A DNA stretch of 64,000 nt from assembly GCA_963709325.1 (NCBI GenBank), contig CAVPVV010000003.1, positions 3,224,001 to 3,288,000 on the forward strand. Direction: 5' to 3'. Every line of letters starts with the position of its first letter. Positions within the stretch are counted from its first letter, which is position 1. The DNA is from VFZN01 sp963709325 (GTDB lineage: Bacteria > Acidobacteriota > Vicinamibacteria > Vicinamibacterales > UBA2999). Below the pieces are notes generated by a model that was given only the letters and a program-made list of their open reading frames with translations, was not told the DNA's origin and did no database searches. A program made the translations under genes and the position numbers. Shown here piece after piece: positions 15,555 to 23,099 of this stretch.

Positions 15555-17030
15555 CTAAGGGCGCACAGACCACCGATATCGATCGTCACGCCCGTCGCTC
15601 ACCCAGCCATCGCACACAGCCAGTGTCACTGCCGCCGGCTCGTGGTGAACCCGCTCCATGATCCAGAGCACCTCGCCCGGCGGTTCGTGGCAACGCAGTC
15701 CGGCTGTATCGGCAGCCTGCACTGAGGTTCCAGCCAGGGCCCGAGCCTGCTGCTCGCGGACTCCATAGACGACGCCGTAGTCACCCCTGGCACCGCCGCG
15801 CTCGGACAGCCAGGCTCCCGCTGTTACTGTCACGACCAAGAGCGCCACCACGTACGTCCAGCGGACAAGAAGCAAAGTGCGCGTCAGAACTGCCGGCAAT
15901 CGCCCATCGAACGCTCCGGCCGCGAGTGCGGCCGGCAGCGGCGACAGGATGAGGGCGTAGAAAGGGTAGGCAGGAATCCGAGCCAGCGTGAACGTCGCGA
16001 TCACCAGCCACCACCAGACGCCGGCAATCGGAAGCCGGCCAGGGGACCGGATCCAGCCGACGAGGCCGACGATCAGCAGCGGCGTCCCGAAGGCCAGCGA
16101 AAGGTAATAGGCGAACCGCCGCCAACTGCTGGCGAGGAAGTCCGCGCGATCCGGTGCGAAGAAGTAGAAGAGGTCGAGCGGCGCCACCTGCTGGCCGACC
16201 ATCCGCAAGAGTGCCGGCTCGAAACTCTCCAGCCGCAGCCGGTTCGCGAACACGCTACTCGGCAGTGTCCACAGGTACTGGAGATATGGAATCCAGAACA
16301 CCGCATGCAGGATGACCAGGCAGAGAAGCAGCGCATATTGGGGTGCCGTGAAGCTGGTAAGGCCTCGAAGGCGATCGCGGAAACCCTGGCGGTCGCCGAG
16401 CGCACTGACTGCAACTGCGACCGGGAACACCGCCAGCGCGATCGGCCCGGACTGATGGAGCTGGCCGATCGGCAGCGCCGCCACCGCGAAGCACGCGATC
16501 GCTCGAAACAATCGTTGGCTCTGCCAGTACTCGATTGCCCACAGCAGGCAGACGAGCGCTGGAAAGAGGAGATCCTGCGCCCACAACTTTCGACTGAGGA
16601 GGACCGAGAAAGGGGAAACGGCAACTGTCGCCAGAAGCAAGAGCGCCCGTTCGCGGTCCATGTGTCTCAGTGCCCACCGCCACAGCGGATATAGTGCCGC
16701 CGCATTCGCCGCACCGATCAGCGCGGTGGCGCCGATCGGATGACCGGTGAGCGCCCACGCAGCCGCCATGATCCAGTTGAAGAAGGGCGCGTTGGCGATT
16801 CCCTGTGAGCTGGGCATGCCGTGCTGCGGGAGCCCGCCCGCCGCCGTCCAGGGCGGGTTCTCGACCAGCCGGATGCCGAGGTTGAGCGCTTCCTGTTCGT
16901 CGCTCTTGAACTCGATCAGGTCCAGGCGTGCGAGCCGAAGGAACGCGCCGATGACGATGACGACGGTTGCCGCCACGGGCCACGACGCACCCGGCGCCGG
17001 GTCCATGGAACGGTTCCGTCGGTCAGGCAT
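15555..17030 (-). CDS. GT39/ArnT-like membrane glycosyltransferase
   Basis: The 491-residue protein has about ten to eleven predicted membrane spans. After TM1 (VAATVVIVIGAFLRL) the first loop contains IEFKSDEQEALNLG, where the acidic pair matches the catalytic Asp-Glu of GT-C glycosyltransferases of the PMT/ArnT (GT39) type. The enzyme would use a polyprenyl-phosphate sugar and act on the periplasmic face. A soluble C-terminal domain of about 90 residues (GGARGDYGVVYGVREQQ onwards) with two cysteines follows the last TM. The gene lies 39 bases downstream of the alpha/beta hydrolase start region, in the same direction but upstream of it in transcription order. The acceptor is unknown. Confidence 0.82.
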   Translation of the reverse strand: MPDRRNRSMDPAPGASWPVAATVVIVIGAFLRLARLDLIEFKSDEQEALNLGIRLVENPPWTAAGGLPQHGMPSSQGIANAPFFNWIMAAAWALTGHPIGATALIGAANAAALYPLWRWALRHMDRERALLLLATVAVSPFSVLLSRKLWAQDLLFPALVCLLWAIEYWQSQRLFRAIACFAVAALPIGQLHQSGPIALAVFPVAVAVSALGDRQGFRDRLRGLTSFTAPQYALLLCLVILHAVFWIPYLQYLWTLPSSVFANRLRLESFEPALLRMVGQQVAPLDLFYFFAPDRADFLASSWRRFAYYLSLAFGTPLLIVGLVGWIRSPGRLPIAGVWWWLVIATFTLARIPAYPFYALILSPLPAALAAGAFDGRLPAVLTRTLLLVRWTYVVALLVVTVTAGAWLSERGGARGDYGVVYGVREQQARALAGTSVQAADTAGLRCHEPPGEVLWIMERVHHEPAAVTLAVCDGWVSDGRDDRYRWSVRP

Positions 17031-17069
17031 CGCACAGACGCTACCATGCGCGCCACGTCAACACGAAGG

Positions 17070-17900
17070 TCAGCTCCGGACGAACGCGAGCAGATCCTGG
17101 TTGATGACGTCGGCGCTGATCGTACACATGCCGTGCGAGAACTTCTCGTAGACCTTCAGGGTCCCGCTCCGGAGGAGCTTTGCCGAGAGGAGGGCGGAAT
17201 CCGCGATTGGCACGATCTGGTCGTCGTCGCCGTGCATGACGAGGGTCGGCACGCCGATCGCCTTCAGATCGCCGGTGAAGTCGGTTTCGGAGAACGCCTT
17301 GATGCCATCGTAGTGCGCCTTGGCGCCGCCCATCATGCCTTGCCGCCACCAGTTGTCGATGACCGCTTCGGAGACCTGCGCCCCGGGGCGATTGAAGCCG
17401 TAGAACGGACCGCTCGCGACGTCGCGATAGAACTGAGCACGGTTGGCGGCGAGCTGCTGCCGGAAGCCGTCGAACACTTCGATTGGCAGGCCACCTGGAT
17501 TCTCGGCCGTCTTCACCATGATCGGCGGCACCGCGCCGATCAGCACAACCTTCGCGACCCGATCCTTGCCGTGGCGCGCGGCGTAGTGCGCAGCTTCGCC
17601 GCCGCCCGTCGAATGGCCGACGTGTATCGCGTTGCGGAGGTCGAGCGCGGAGACGACAGCGGCGGCGTCCTCGGCGTAGTGATCCATGTCGTGCCCATCC
17701 CACACCTGGCTCGACCGGCCATGGCCGCGGCGATCGTGCGCGATGACGCGATATCCCTCTGCCAGGAAGAAGAGCATCTGGGCATCCCAGTCGTCGGCGC
17801 TGAGCGGCCAGCCGTGATGGAATACGATTGGCTGCGCGGTCTTCGGTCCCCAGTCCTTGTAAAAAATAGTTGTCCCGTCACTCGTCGTCACCGTGCTCAT
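17070..17900 (-). CDS. Alpha/beta hydrolase, non-haem haloperoxidase/arylesterase type
   Basis: The 276-residue product is a close fit to the cofactor-free bromo/chloroperoxidase-arylesterase family: oxyanion HHGWPLSADDWD, nucleophile serine in GHSTGGGEAAHYAARHG, acid aspartate in MHGDDDQIVP and histidine in KFSHGMC. Family knowledge: the native activity is ester or lactone hydrolysis, and in the presence of acetate and peroxide they form peracids that halogenate. It is cytoplasmic, with no signal peptide. A GGAAGGAAA ribosome site precedes ATG 17900. It is divergent from the Ca2+/H+ antiporter gene, and the GT39 gene lies 3' of it in sequence but upstream of nothing shared; linkage is uncertain. 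Confidence 0.92.
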   Translation of the reverse strand: MSTVTTSDGTTIFYKDWGPKTAQPIVFHHGWPLSADDWDAQMLFFLAEGYRVIAHDRRGHGRSSQVWDGHDMDHYAEDAAAVVSALDLRNAIHVGHSTGGGEAAHYAARHGKDRVAKVVLIGAVPPIMVKTAENPGGLPIEVFDGFRQQLAANRAQFYRDVASGPFYGFNRPGAQVSEAVIDNWWRQGMMGGAKAHYDGIKAFSETDFTGDLKAIGVPTLVMHGDDDQIVPIADSALLSAKLLRSGTLKVYEKFSHGMCTISADVINQDLLAFVRS

Positions 17901-18062
17901 AGTGTTTCCTTCCGTTCAGGAGGGCGCCTGGTCGGCCCGGCAGGTTGTCGAACGTAGCACGCAAGACGACGGGTGCGGTGAACTTTGCGAGTGGTCCAGC
18001 TGGAGGAGTGTCGGTAGCCTTTACTGCAACATGTCGCGACGGCAGCCGTCCACTAGAGGTCG

Positions 18063-19142
18063 ATGATGATCAACAGCAAATGGACGTGGCTGGCGCCCGC
18101 GGCGTCATTGGTCCTTCTAGCGGTCGCAGCCACGTTCGGTACCATTGGCCCCGGGCTCGCGGCGTTGTGCGGGATCGGGCTTGGCGCCGCGGTGATCGCC
18201 GCTGTTCATCACGCGGAGGTGATCGCGCATTGCGTTGGTGAGCCCTTCGGTACGCTGGTGCTCGCGCTCGCCGTCACGGTCATCGAGGCCTCGCTGATCC
18301 TGTCGATGATGGTCGCCGGGGGCGGCGAGATGGCGGAACTGCCGCGCGACACGATCTACGCGGCGGTGATGATCATCTGCAACGGCGTCGTCGGGTTGTG
18401 CCTGCTGCTTGGCGGCCTCGCGCATCGCGAGCAGAGCTTCCGCGTCGAAGGCGCAGGAGTGGGCATGGCGGCGCTGGTGGTGATGTCGGCACTGACGCTG
18501 GCGATTCCGGCCTTCACGACCAGCTCCGCGGGCGGCACCTACACCACCGCCCAACTGCTCTTCGTAGCGGCGGCTTCGGCGCTCCTATGGGCGATCTTCG
18601 TCTTCATCCAGACCGTCAGGCACCGCGATTACTTTCTGCCGGCCGTCGGCGCCGCCAATCCGGAGGAGCATGCTCCGCCGCCGCCCGCTCGCGAGGCTTG
18701 GATCAGTTTCGGCCTGCTGCTCGTGTCACTGGTGGCGGTCGTCGGCCTCGCCAAGATGCTGTCGCCGACGATCGAGCGGATGGTGGAGTCGGCGGGAGCG
18801 CCGAAGGCCGTGGTCGGCATCGCGATTGCCCTGCTGGTGCTGCTGCCCGAGACCGTCGCCGCGGCGCGCGCCGCCCGCGCCGATCGACTTCAGACCAGCA
18901 TCAATCTCGCGGTCGGATCGGCCCTGGCCAGCATCGGCCTGACGATTCCGGTCGTCGTCCTGGCGGGGGTCACCTTCGATCTGCCGCTCGTGCTCGGGCT
19001 CGAGCCGAAAGAGCTGGTGCTGCTCGCCCTCACGTTCGTAGTCAGCGCGTTCACTCTGGGCAGCGGCCGAACCCACATGATGCAGGGCGCCGTCCACCTT
19101 GTGATCTTCGCGGCGTTCCTCTTCCTGGCGATAGTGCCCTGA
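18063..19142 (+). CDS. chaA: Calcium/proton antiporter, ChaA/CaCA family
   Basis: The 359-residue, about eleven-TM protein has the two inverted alpha repeats of the Ca2+:cation antiporter superfamily: GEPFGTLVLALAVTVIEASL in the first half, with its conserved glutamate, and LLPETVAAARAARADRLQ followed by LAVGSALASIGLTIP in the second. A cytosolic linker rich in prolines and histidine (EEHAPPPPAREAW) separates the halves. It would expel Ca2+ (or Na+/K+) in exchange for protons across the inner membrane. ATG 18063 is followed by another ATG at 18066; either may start translation. It converges on the lysyl oxidase gene with only three bases between stop codons. Confidence 0.9.
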   Translation: MMINSKWTWLAPAASLVLLAVAATFGTIGPGLAALCGIGLGAAVIAAVHHAEVIAHCVGEPFGTLVLALAVTVIEASLILSMMVAGGGEMAELPRDTIYAAVMIICNGVVGLCLLLGGLAHREQSFRVEGAGVGMAALVVMSALTLAIPAFTTSSAGGTYTTAQLLFVAAASALLWAIFVFIQTVRHRDYFLPAVGAANPEEHAPPPPAREAWISFGLLLVSLVAVVGLAKMLSPTIERMVESAGAPKAVVGIAIALLVLLPETVAAARAARADRLQTSINLAVGSALASIGLTIPVVVLAGVTFDLPLVLGLEPKELVLLALTFVVSAFTLGSGRTHMMQGAVHLVIFAAFLFLAIVP

Positions 19143-19145
19143 CCC

Positions 19146-19886
19146 TCATTCGACCGTGGGGACCTTCTTCCTTGGGCTCGGAATCGTGATCCGAGCCTCG
19201 ACGACGTTGGAATAGCGATTGTCGCCCTCGTCGAATATCGGCGAGTACAGCCCGGTATTGATCGACACCCGGACGATGTATTCGCCCTCGGGGACGCCGG
19301 TGATGTCGATCCATTGGCCGACCAGCTGCTTGTAATACCAGTCGCCCCACCCCGATGAGATACCCTGATCGACGCACTCGTAGCCGTGGCTCTTCCCGCC
19401 GTCTTCGTACTTGAACGAATCCTCGAAGCAGAATCCCTGCTTGGTTCCGGCGACGACGAGCTGGCCGTTCGGCGTCAGCAGCTCGTAAATCGAGAAGTAG
19501 CGAATGTGGTAGTGCCCGTGGCACTGGTGATAGACGAAGTACGGCGCGTAGGGGTTGTTGGGATCGCTGCGGTCGCCGACCACGAGGTCGCCGTCGCCAC
19601 GGTTCATCAGCACGGTGTCGAAGCGCAGCAGGCGCCGGACGCCGGATCCGCCGACCACGCCCTCCGCGATCGCGCAGTCGTCGGGCGCGAAGACCCGGTC
19701 CACGATCTCCATCTGCGAGACGAACCGCTGCGGATCGACCGCAAGATCCGGCTTGCCGCCGTTGTTGTAGATCGGATAGTCGCGGGCGACGTTGGTGCGC
19801 TGGGCCAGGGATTCGCCCGGCCAGAAGACGAGCGCCGCGAAAGCGGCAACGCAGAAGGCGCGAACGATCGAACGCGGTCGCGGCAT
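19146..19886 (-). CDS. Secreted bacterial lysyl oxidase
   Basis: The product (246 residues from ATG 19886, which has GAGGAG at ideal spacing; an ATG at 19892 is directly against that site) starts with a signal peptide ending SLAQ. It carries the lysyl oxidase copper motif with four histidines H120, H123, H125 and H127 (YHQCHGHYHIRYF), aligned with the four His of human LOX. The two residues that build the lysine tyrosylquinone cofactor also have matches: K149 in TKQGFCFED and Y184 just before VGQWIDITGVPEGEYIV. So an active copper amine oxidase on protein lysines or amines outside the cytoplasm is plausible. The family is sporadic in bacteria, and its bacterial substrate is unknown. The gene is convergent with chaA. 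Confidence 0.9.
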   Translation of the reverse strand: MPRPRSIVRAFCVAAFAALVFWPGESLAQRTNVARDYPIYNNGGKPDLAVDPQRFVSQMEIVDRVFAPDDCAIAEGVVGGSGVRRLLRFDTVLMNRGDGDLVVGDRSDPNNPYAPYFVYHQCHGHYHIRYFSIYELLTPNGQLVVAGTKQGFCFEDSFKYEDGGKSHGYECVDQGISSGWGDWYYKQLVGQWIDITGVPEGEYIVRVSINTGLYSPIFDEGDNRYSNVVEARITIPSPRKKVPTVE

Positions 19887-20003
19887 GAGCATCTCCTCGC
19901 TGATATCCGCCCGGTGAGCCAGCGCGGGCAGGTGTTTGGTGCGAGCGGTGAGAATACCTCAGCCGGGAGCGAATCTGGCAAGCGCGCGTCGAGCCGGCGG
20001 CTG

Positions 20004-20903
20004 CTACCGCCGGCTCAGTTCACTGACCGCCGGCATCCGCCCGTCCAGATACGCCTGCGACACCCGCATCAGGTCGGCCCGCGTCTCGCCCACGAACGGC
20101 CCGTGGGTCACGATCTGCACGCCCTGACGCTCGCCGGCATACAGCACGACGCGAGCGCCCGCTTCGCCGCCGGTGAGACGCAGGTTCGTGGACACCGCGC
20201 CGTCCCGCGTGTCGAGCCATCCGATCTGCCCGATCGCAAGCCGCTGCGGCGACGCTCCACCGACCTGGAGATCGCCCTCGAGCGGGTAGAGAAACCCGTT
20301 ATATGAGGCGGGGAGCGCCTGTTCGAAGACAGCCTGCGGTTGGAGCCGGATGTCCAACATGGTCAACGGCAGATGGCTGCGCGACGGCGCGCTGATGGAG
20401 CCGGACGTTCCGCTGTAGACCCGTGCGTCGAACCCGGGCTCCTGACGGAGCGGCGCGCCATCGCGAGGGACGTGCTCGAAACGCGGCTCCGCCCAGCGCG
20501 ACGCGCTGGGCAGCGTCATCCACAGCTGCAGGATCCGCACCTTGCCGAGCGGTTCGAAGTCCTCGTTGTGGACCACGCCAGAGCCCGCGGTCATGAAGAG
20601 CGCATCGCCGGCGCGAAGCACGCCCTCGTCACGGTCTCGCGCTTCGCCCTCGACCCCGAAGGTCACGATCTCGAAGCCGGCGTGCGGATGCGCGCCGCCG
20701 GCCCGCCGGCCCCGCGGCAGGTCCACGAGATCGTCGGCCAGAATGATGAACGGGTCGTTCAGCGCGAACTCCCGCGCGTCGATGGCATGGACCGCTGTGT
20801 GTCCCGGGCCGATGAATCCGGGCGCGGGGGGCGGAAGCCTCACCACTCGCGCGAGCCCTCGTTCCGCCGCCTTCTCGAATTCAGCTGCGTGCTGTCCCGA
20901 CAT
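20004..20903 (-). CDS. Pirin-family bicupin protein
   Basis: The 299-residue product has the pirin layout of two cupin domains. The N-terminal one contains the metal-site histidines in RAGGAHPHAGFEIVTF and GSGVVHNEDFE; the C-terminal one (YNGFLYPLEGDLQVGG onwards) lacks ligands, as usual. Bacterial pirins are cytoplasmic iron proteins, some with quercetin 2,3-dioxygenase activity, others stress-linked. It is the third gene of a marR-doxX-pirin unit read leftwards: doxX stops 50 bases upstream. An AGGAGG site precedes the start. The MarR palindrome ahead of doxX probably controls it. Confidence 0.92.
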   Translation of the reverse strand: MSGQHAAEFEKAAERGLARVVRLPPPAPGFIGPGHTAVHAIDAREFALNDPFIILADDLVDLPRGRRAGGAHPHAGFEIVTFGVEGEARDRDEGVLRAGDALFMTAGSGVVHNEDFEPLGKVRILQLWMTLPSASRWAEPRFEHVPRDGAPLRQEPGFDARVYSGTSGSISAPSRSHLPLTMLDIRLQPQAVFEQALPASYNGFLYPLEGDLQVGGASPQRLAIGQIGWLDTRDGAVSTNLRLTGGEAGARVVLYAGERQGVQIVTHGPFVGETRADLMRVSQAYLDGRMPAVSELSRR

Positions 20904-20953
20904 GTCGCACCTCCTGTGTCAGCTCGATTGCTCGAGACGATTCGCGACCCGCA

Positions 20954-21472
20954 TCAGGCAGCGGTTGCCGGATCGCCCGCTTCGGCCACGATGCGCCGCT
21001 GCGCGAGCTGCCCAATCGCTCCGCCAATCGCCACGATGGTGGCGCCGGCGCCCCACGTGATGCCGGAAGGAACGAAGCCGGCCAGCGCGTCGAGAGACAG
21101 CGCCCCGGGACCGGTGAACGCGACAGCGAGCGCGGCGACGCCCAGCACCAGGTTGAACTCGTAGCCGCCGCTGGTTATGAAGAAGCCGTTCTTGCCATGG
21201 ACCGTAGCCGCGGCCACCATCATGACCGAGGCGATGAGCGCCGAGCCCAGCGGCGTCAGGAGGCCGAACGCGAGCAGCAGTCCGCCGACGACTTCAACCG
21301 TGCCGGCAGCCAGCGCGTGCCGCCGGCCGGGACGAAACCCGAGCCCCTCCATGAACTGGCCGGTACCGTCGGGACCGTAGCCGCCAAACCACCCGAACAG
21401 CTTCTGGCTGCCGTGCCCGGCCATCGCCAGCCCGATTGTCAGTCGCAACATCAGAATTCCGAGATCCATCAC
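20954..21472 (-). CDS. DoxX-family membrane protein
   Basis: The 172-residue, four-TM protein fits the DoxX family: MMDLGILMLRLTIGLAMAGH, then GSQKLFGWFGGYGPDG, FMEGLGFRP and GTVEVVGGLLLAFGLLTPLG are the hallmark segments. DoxX proteins sit in the inner membrane and are associated with oxidative, thiol or quinone stress; the exact activity is unsettled. It lies between marR and pirin on the minus strand, with 52 bases to the marR stop. AGGAGG lies before the ATG, and a perfect palindrome (21496-21509) lies in its upstream region, giving direct evidence for local regulation. Confidence 0.92.
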   Translation of the reverse strand: MMDLGILMLRLTIGLAMAGHGSQKLFGWFGGYGPDGTGQFMEGLGFRPGRRHALAAGTVEVVGGLLLAFGLLTPLGSALIASVMMVAAATVHGKNGFFITSGGYEFNLVLGVAALAVAFTGPGALSLDALAGFVPSGITWGAGATIVAIGGAIGQLAQRRIVAEAGDPATAA

Positions 21473-21495
21473 ATCCTCCTGTTTACCGATAGACT

Positions 21496-21509
21496 GTTCA
21501 TTAATGAAC
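21496..21509. promoter_or_regulatory. Probable MarR operator upstream of doxX
   Basis: GTTCATTAATGAAC is a perfect 14-bp palindrome 23 bases before the doxX ATG, in the gap after marR. Its core TTCAT-N2-ATGAA occurs again at the marR start. It could overlap the spacer of a weak promoter (TTGTAG ... TATCGG on the minus strand). Confidence 0.7.
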
Positions 21510-21524
21510 TACAATCGAAACAAA

Positions 21525-21947
21525 TTACCCGCCGGTGATCTTCGCCAGGAGCTCCGCGAGCTGTCGTGATTCAGCTGCGGTCAGTTTCCGCAGCACGTGC
21601 TTCTCGGCACCGTCCTGGATCCGCGACCCGTCGCGACAGGCCTTCCGGCCGGTAGCCGTCAGCGTCGCGAGCCGCGTCCGGCGGTCGTTGGGAGCCGGCT
21701 GCCGCTCGACCAGTCCATCCGCTTCGAGACGATCGACGAGCTGCGTGATGTTTGATTTCACGCAGGACAGCCGGTCGGCGAGCTGGGTCAGCGGCAGCGA
21801 CTCGCCCGCGTCCGAGAGGACCTTCAACGCGGCTAGCTTGGCCAGCGACAGACCGATCTCCCCTAGCTTGGCTTCGACCTCGTCCTGGGCGGCCGCAGCC
21901 GCATGGAGCAGGCCCCCGAGATCCGTAGCCTGCAGCGGTTTATTCAT
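21525..21947 (-). CDS. MarR-family transcriptional regulator
   Basis: The 140-residue product has the MarR winged-helix: LAKLAALKVLSDAGESLPLTQLADRL, recognition helix CVKSNITQLVDRLEADGLV and wing RQPAPNDRRTRLATLT. MarR proteins bind DNA as dimers and release it on binding phenolics or on cysteine oxidation; a cysteine (CVKSN) lies at the start of the recognition helix, so redox sensing is possible. No Shine-Dalgarno is visible. TATAGT lies six bases before the ATG, suggesting a leaderless or nearly leaderless message. A palindromic half of the operator motif overlaps its own start, implying autoregulation. It heads the doxX-pirin unit. Confidence 0.92.
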   Translation of the reverse strand: MNKPLQATDLGGLLHAAAAAQDEVEAKLGEIGLSLAKLAALKVLSDAGESLPLTQLADRLSCVKSNITQLVDRLEADGLVERQPAPNDRRTRLATLTATGRKACRDGSRIQDGAEKHVLRKLTAAESRQLAELLAKITGG

Positions 21948-21954
21948 CTATGAA
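21943..21954. promoter_or_regulatory. Second MarR operator copy at the marR start codon
   Basis: TTCAT-CT-ATGAA matches the core of the doxX-side palindrome (TTCAT-N2-ATGAA). It overlaps the marR start codon (complement of 21945-21947), and the minus-strand -10-like TATAGT borders it. Binding here would block both promoter and start site. Confidence 0.65.
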
Positions 21955-22008
21955 CTATACACCACTGACGGATTCGATGCGCGGCGGCGTCGAAGGTGTC
22001 GGGCGCCG

Positions 22009-23040
22009 TCAACGCTTCCGGACCGCCTCCGGCGTCTTGCCAAACCACCGCTTGAAAGCCCGATGGAAGGGCGCCGGCTCCGAATAGCCGAGCAGGAACG
22101 CGATTTCACCGATCGCCAGCTCGGACGCGGTGACATACCGCTCGGCTGCCGCCTTGCGGGCTGCCTCGAGTAACTGCTGATACGAGACGCCCTCGGACGC
22201 CAGCCGGCGTTGCAGCGAGCGCGCCGACAGCGCGAACTCGCGACCGATCGATGCCAAACGAATGTCGCCGCCTGAAAGCCGCGACACCAGCGCGCGCTGA
22301 ACCTCGTCGGCAAGCCCGGTGTGCGCCGGGAGCGCCGCCGCGGTCTCGTCGGCGAATCCCTCGAGCATCCGTCGAAGGACCGGGTCACGCCGCCGCAGCC
22401 TCAGCCGCCACATGTCGACCGGGACGCTCAAGCCGTTCCACGACGCGTTGGTCGTCAGGGAGCAACCGACCCCGCGCCCGAACGCAGCCGGATCGTCGGG
22501 TGCGTGCGCGAAGCTGATCGCCGGCGCGAATGGACCGTCGGCCTCGTTTCGCAGGCGCAGGATCATCAGCGCGGCTTCGAACTCGATCACGAACGAATCC
22601 GCGGCGTTCTCCATCTCGACGCGAACCGGCGCCGTTTCGTCGCGGACGCGTAAGTCAATCGGGGCGCCGGTTATCCGCAGGTAACGGGCGAGCTGTTGAA
22701 CTCCGGCCCCGACCGAGTCGGACGTCACGACCAGGTAGTCGATCAAGGGCCAGGCGCCGACCGGGATGACCCGGGCCAACTCGAGCGCGAGGTTCGGCGT
22801 GAAACGCCGCTGCTGGGCGCATGCCAGCACCTCGCCGTACGCCGCGCACGGGACGCGCGCATCGGGATCCTCGAAGCGCACGTGCTCGAGCCCGGCGGCG
22901 AGCAGCAAGACATTGCCGTCGTGGCCGAGACGGGCAAGTGCATCCACGATGACCCGCAGATCGTGTGCGGGCAGCGTCAGCGGCCCGCTGGCGGCGCGCT
23001 CGGTGACGTGCCTGGTCAATGGTTTGGCGCCCGCGGTCAT
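22009..23040 (-). CDS. AraC-family regulator with Arabinose_bd-type N-terminal domain
   Basis: Start taken at ATG 23040 (343 residues), because the upstream in-frame extension is arginine-rich low-complexity sequence overlapping the divergent gene; an AAGGACA site precedes this ATG. Residues about 20-210 match the N-terminal domain shared by OruR/ArgR-type AraC regulators (ILRLRNEADGPFAPAISFAH is typical). The last 100 residues form the double HTH: LASIGREFALSARSLQRRLA and then IGEIAFLLGYSEPAPFHRAF-KRWFGKTPEAVRKR. It probably activates a catabolic or stress gene set in response to a small effector. It is divergent from the Lnt-like gene with only 59 bases between starts, so that gene is a candidate target. 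Confidence 0.9.
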   Translation of the reverse strand: MTAGAKPLTRHVTERAASGPLTLPAHDLRVIVDALARLGHDGNVLLLAAGLEHVRFEDPDARVPCAAYGEVLACAQQRRFTPNLALELARVIPVGAWPLIDYLVVTSDSVGAGVQQLARYLRITGAPIDLRVRDETAPVRVEMENAADSFVIEFEAALMILRLRNEADGPFAPAISFAHAPDDPAAFGRGVGCSLTTNASWNGLSVPVDMWRLRLRRRDPVLRRMLEGFADETAAALPAHTGLADEVQRALVSRLSGGDIRLASIGREFALSARSLQRRLASEGVSYQQLLEAARKAAAERYVTASELAIGEIAFLLGYSEPAPFHRAFKRWFGKTPEAVRKR

Positions 23041-23099
23041 CGCCTGTCCTTGGACCGATGTGCACCATTGTGCCATCCCCGAGATCAATGGAGGAAGTG

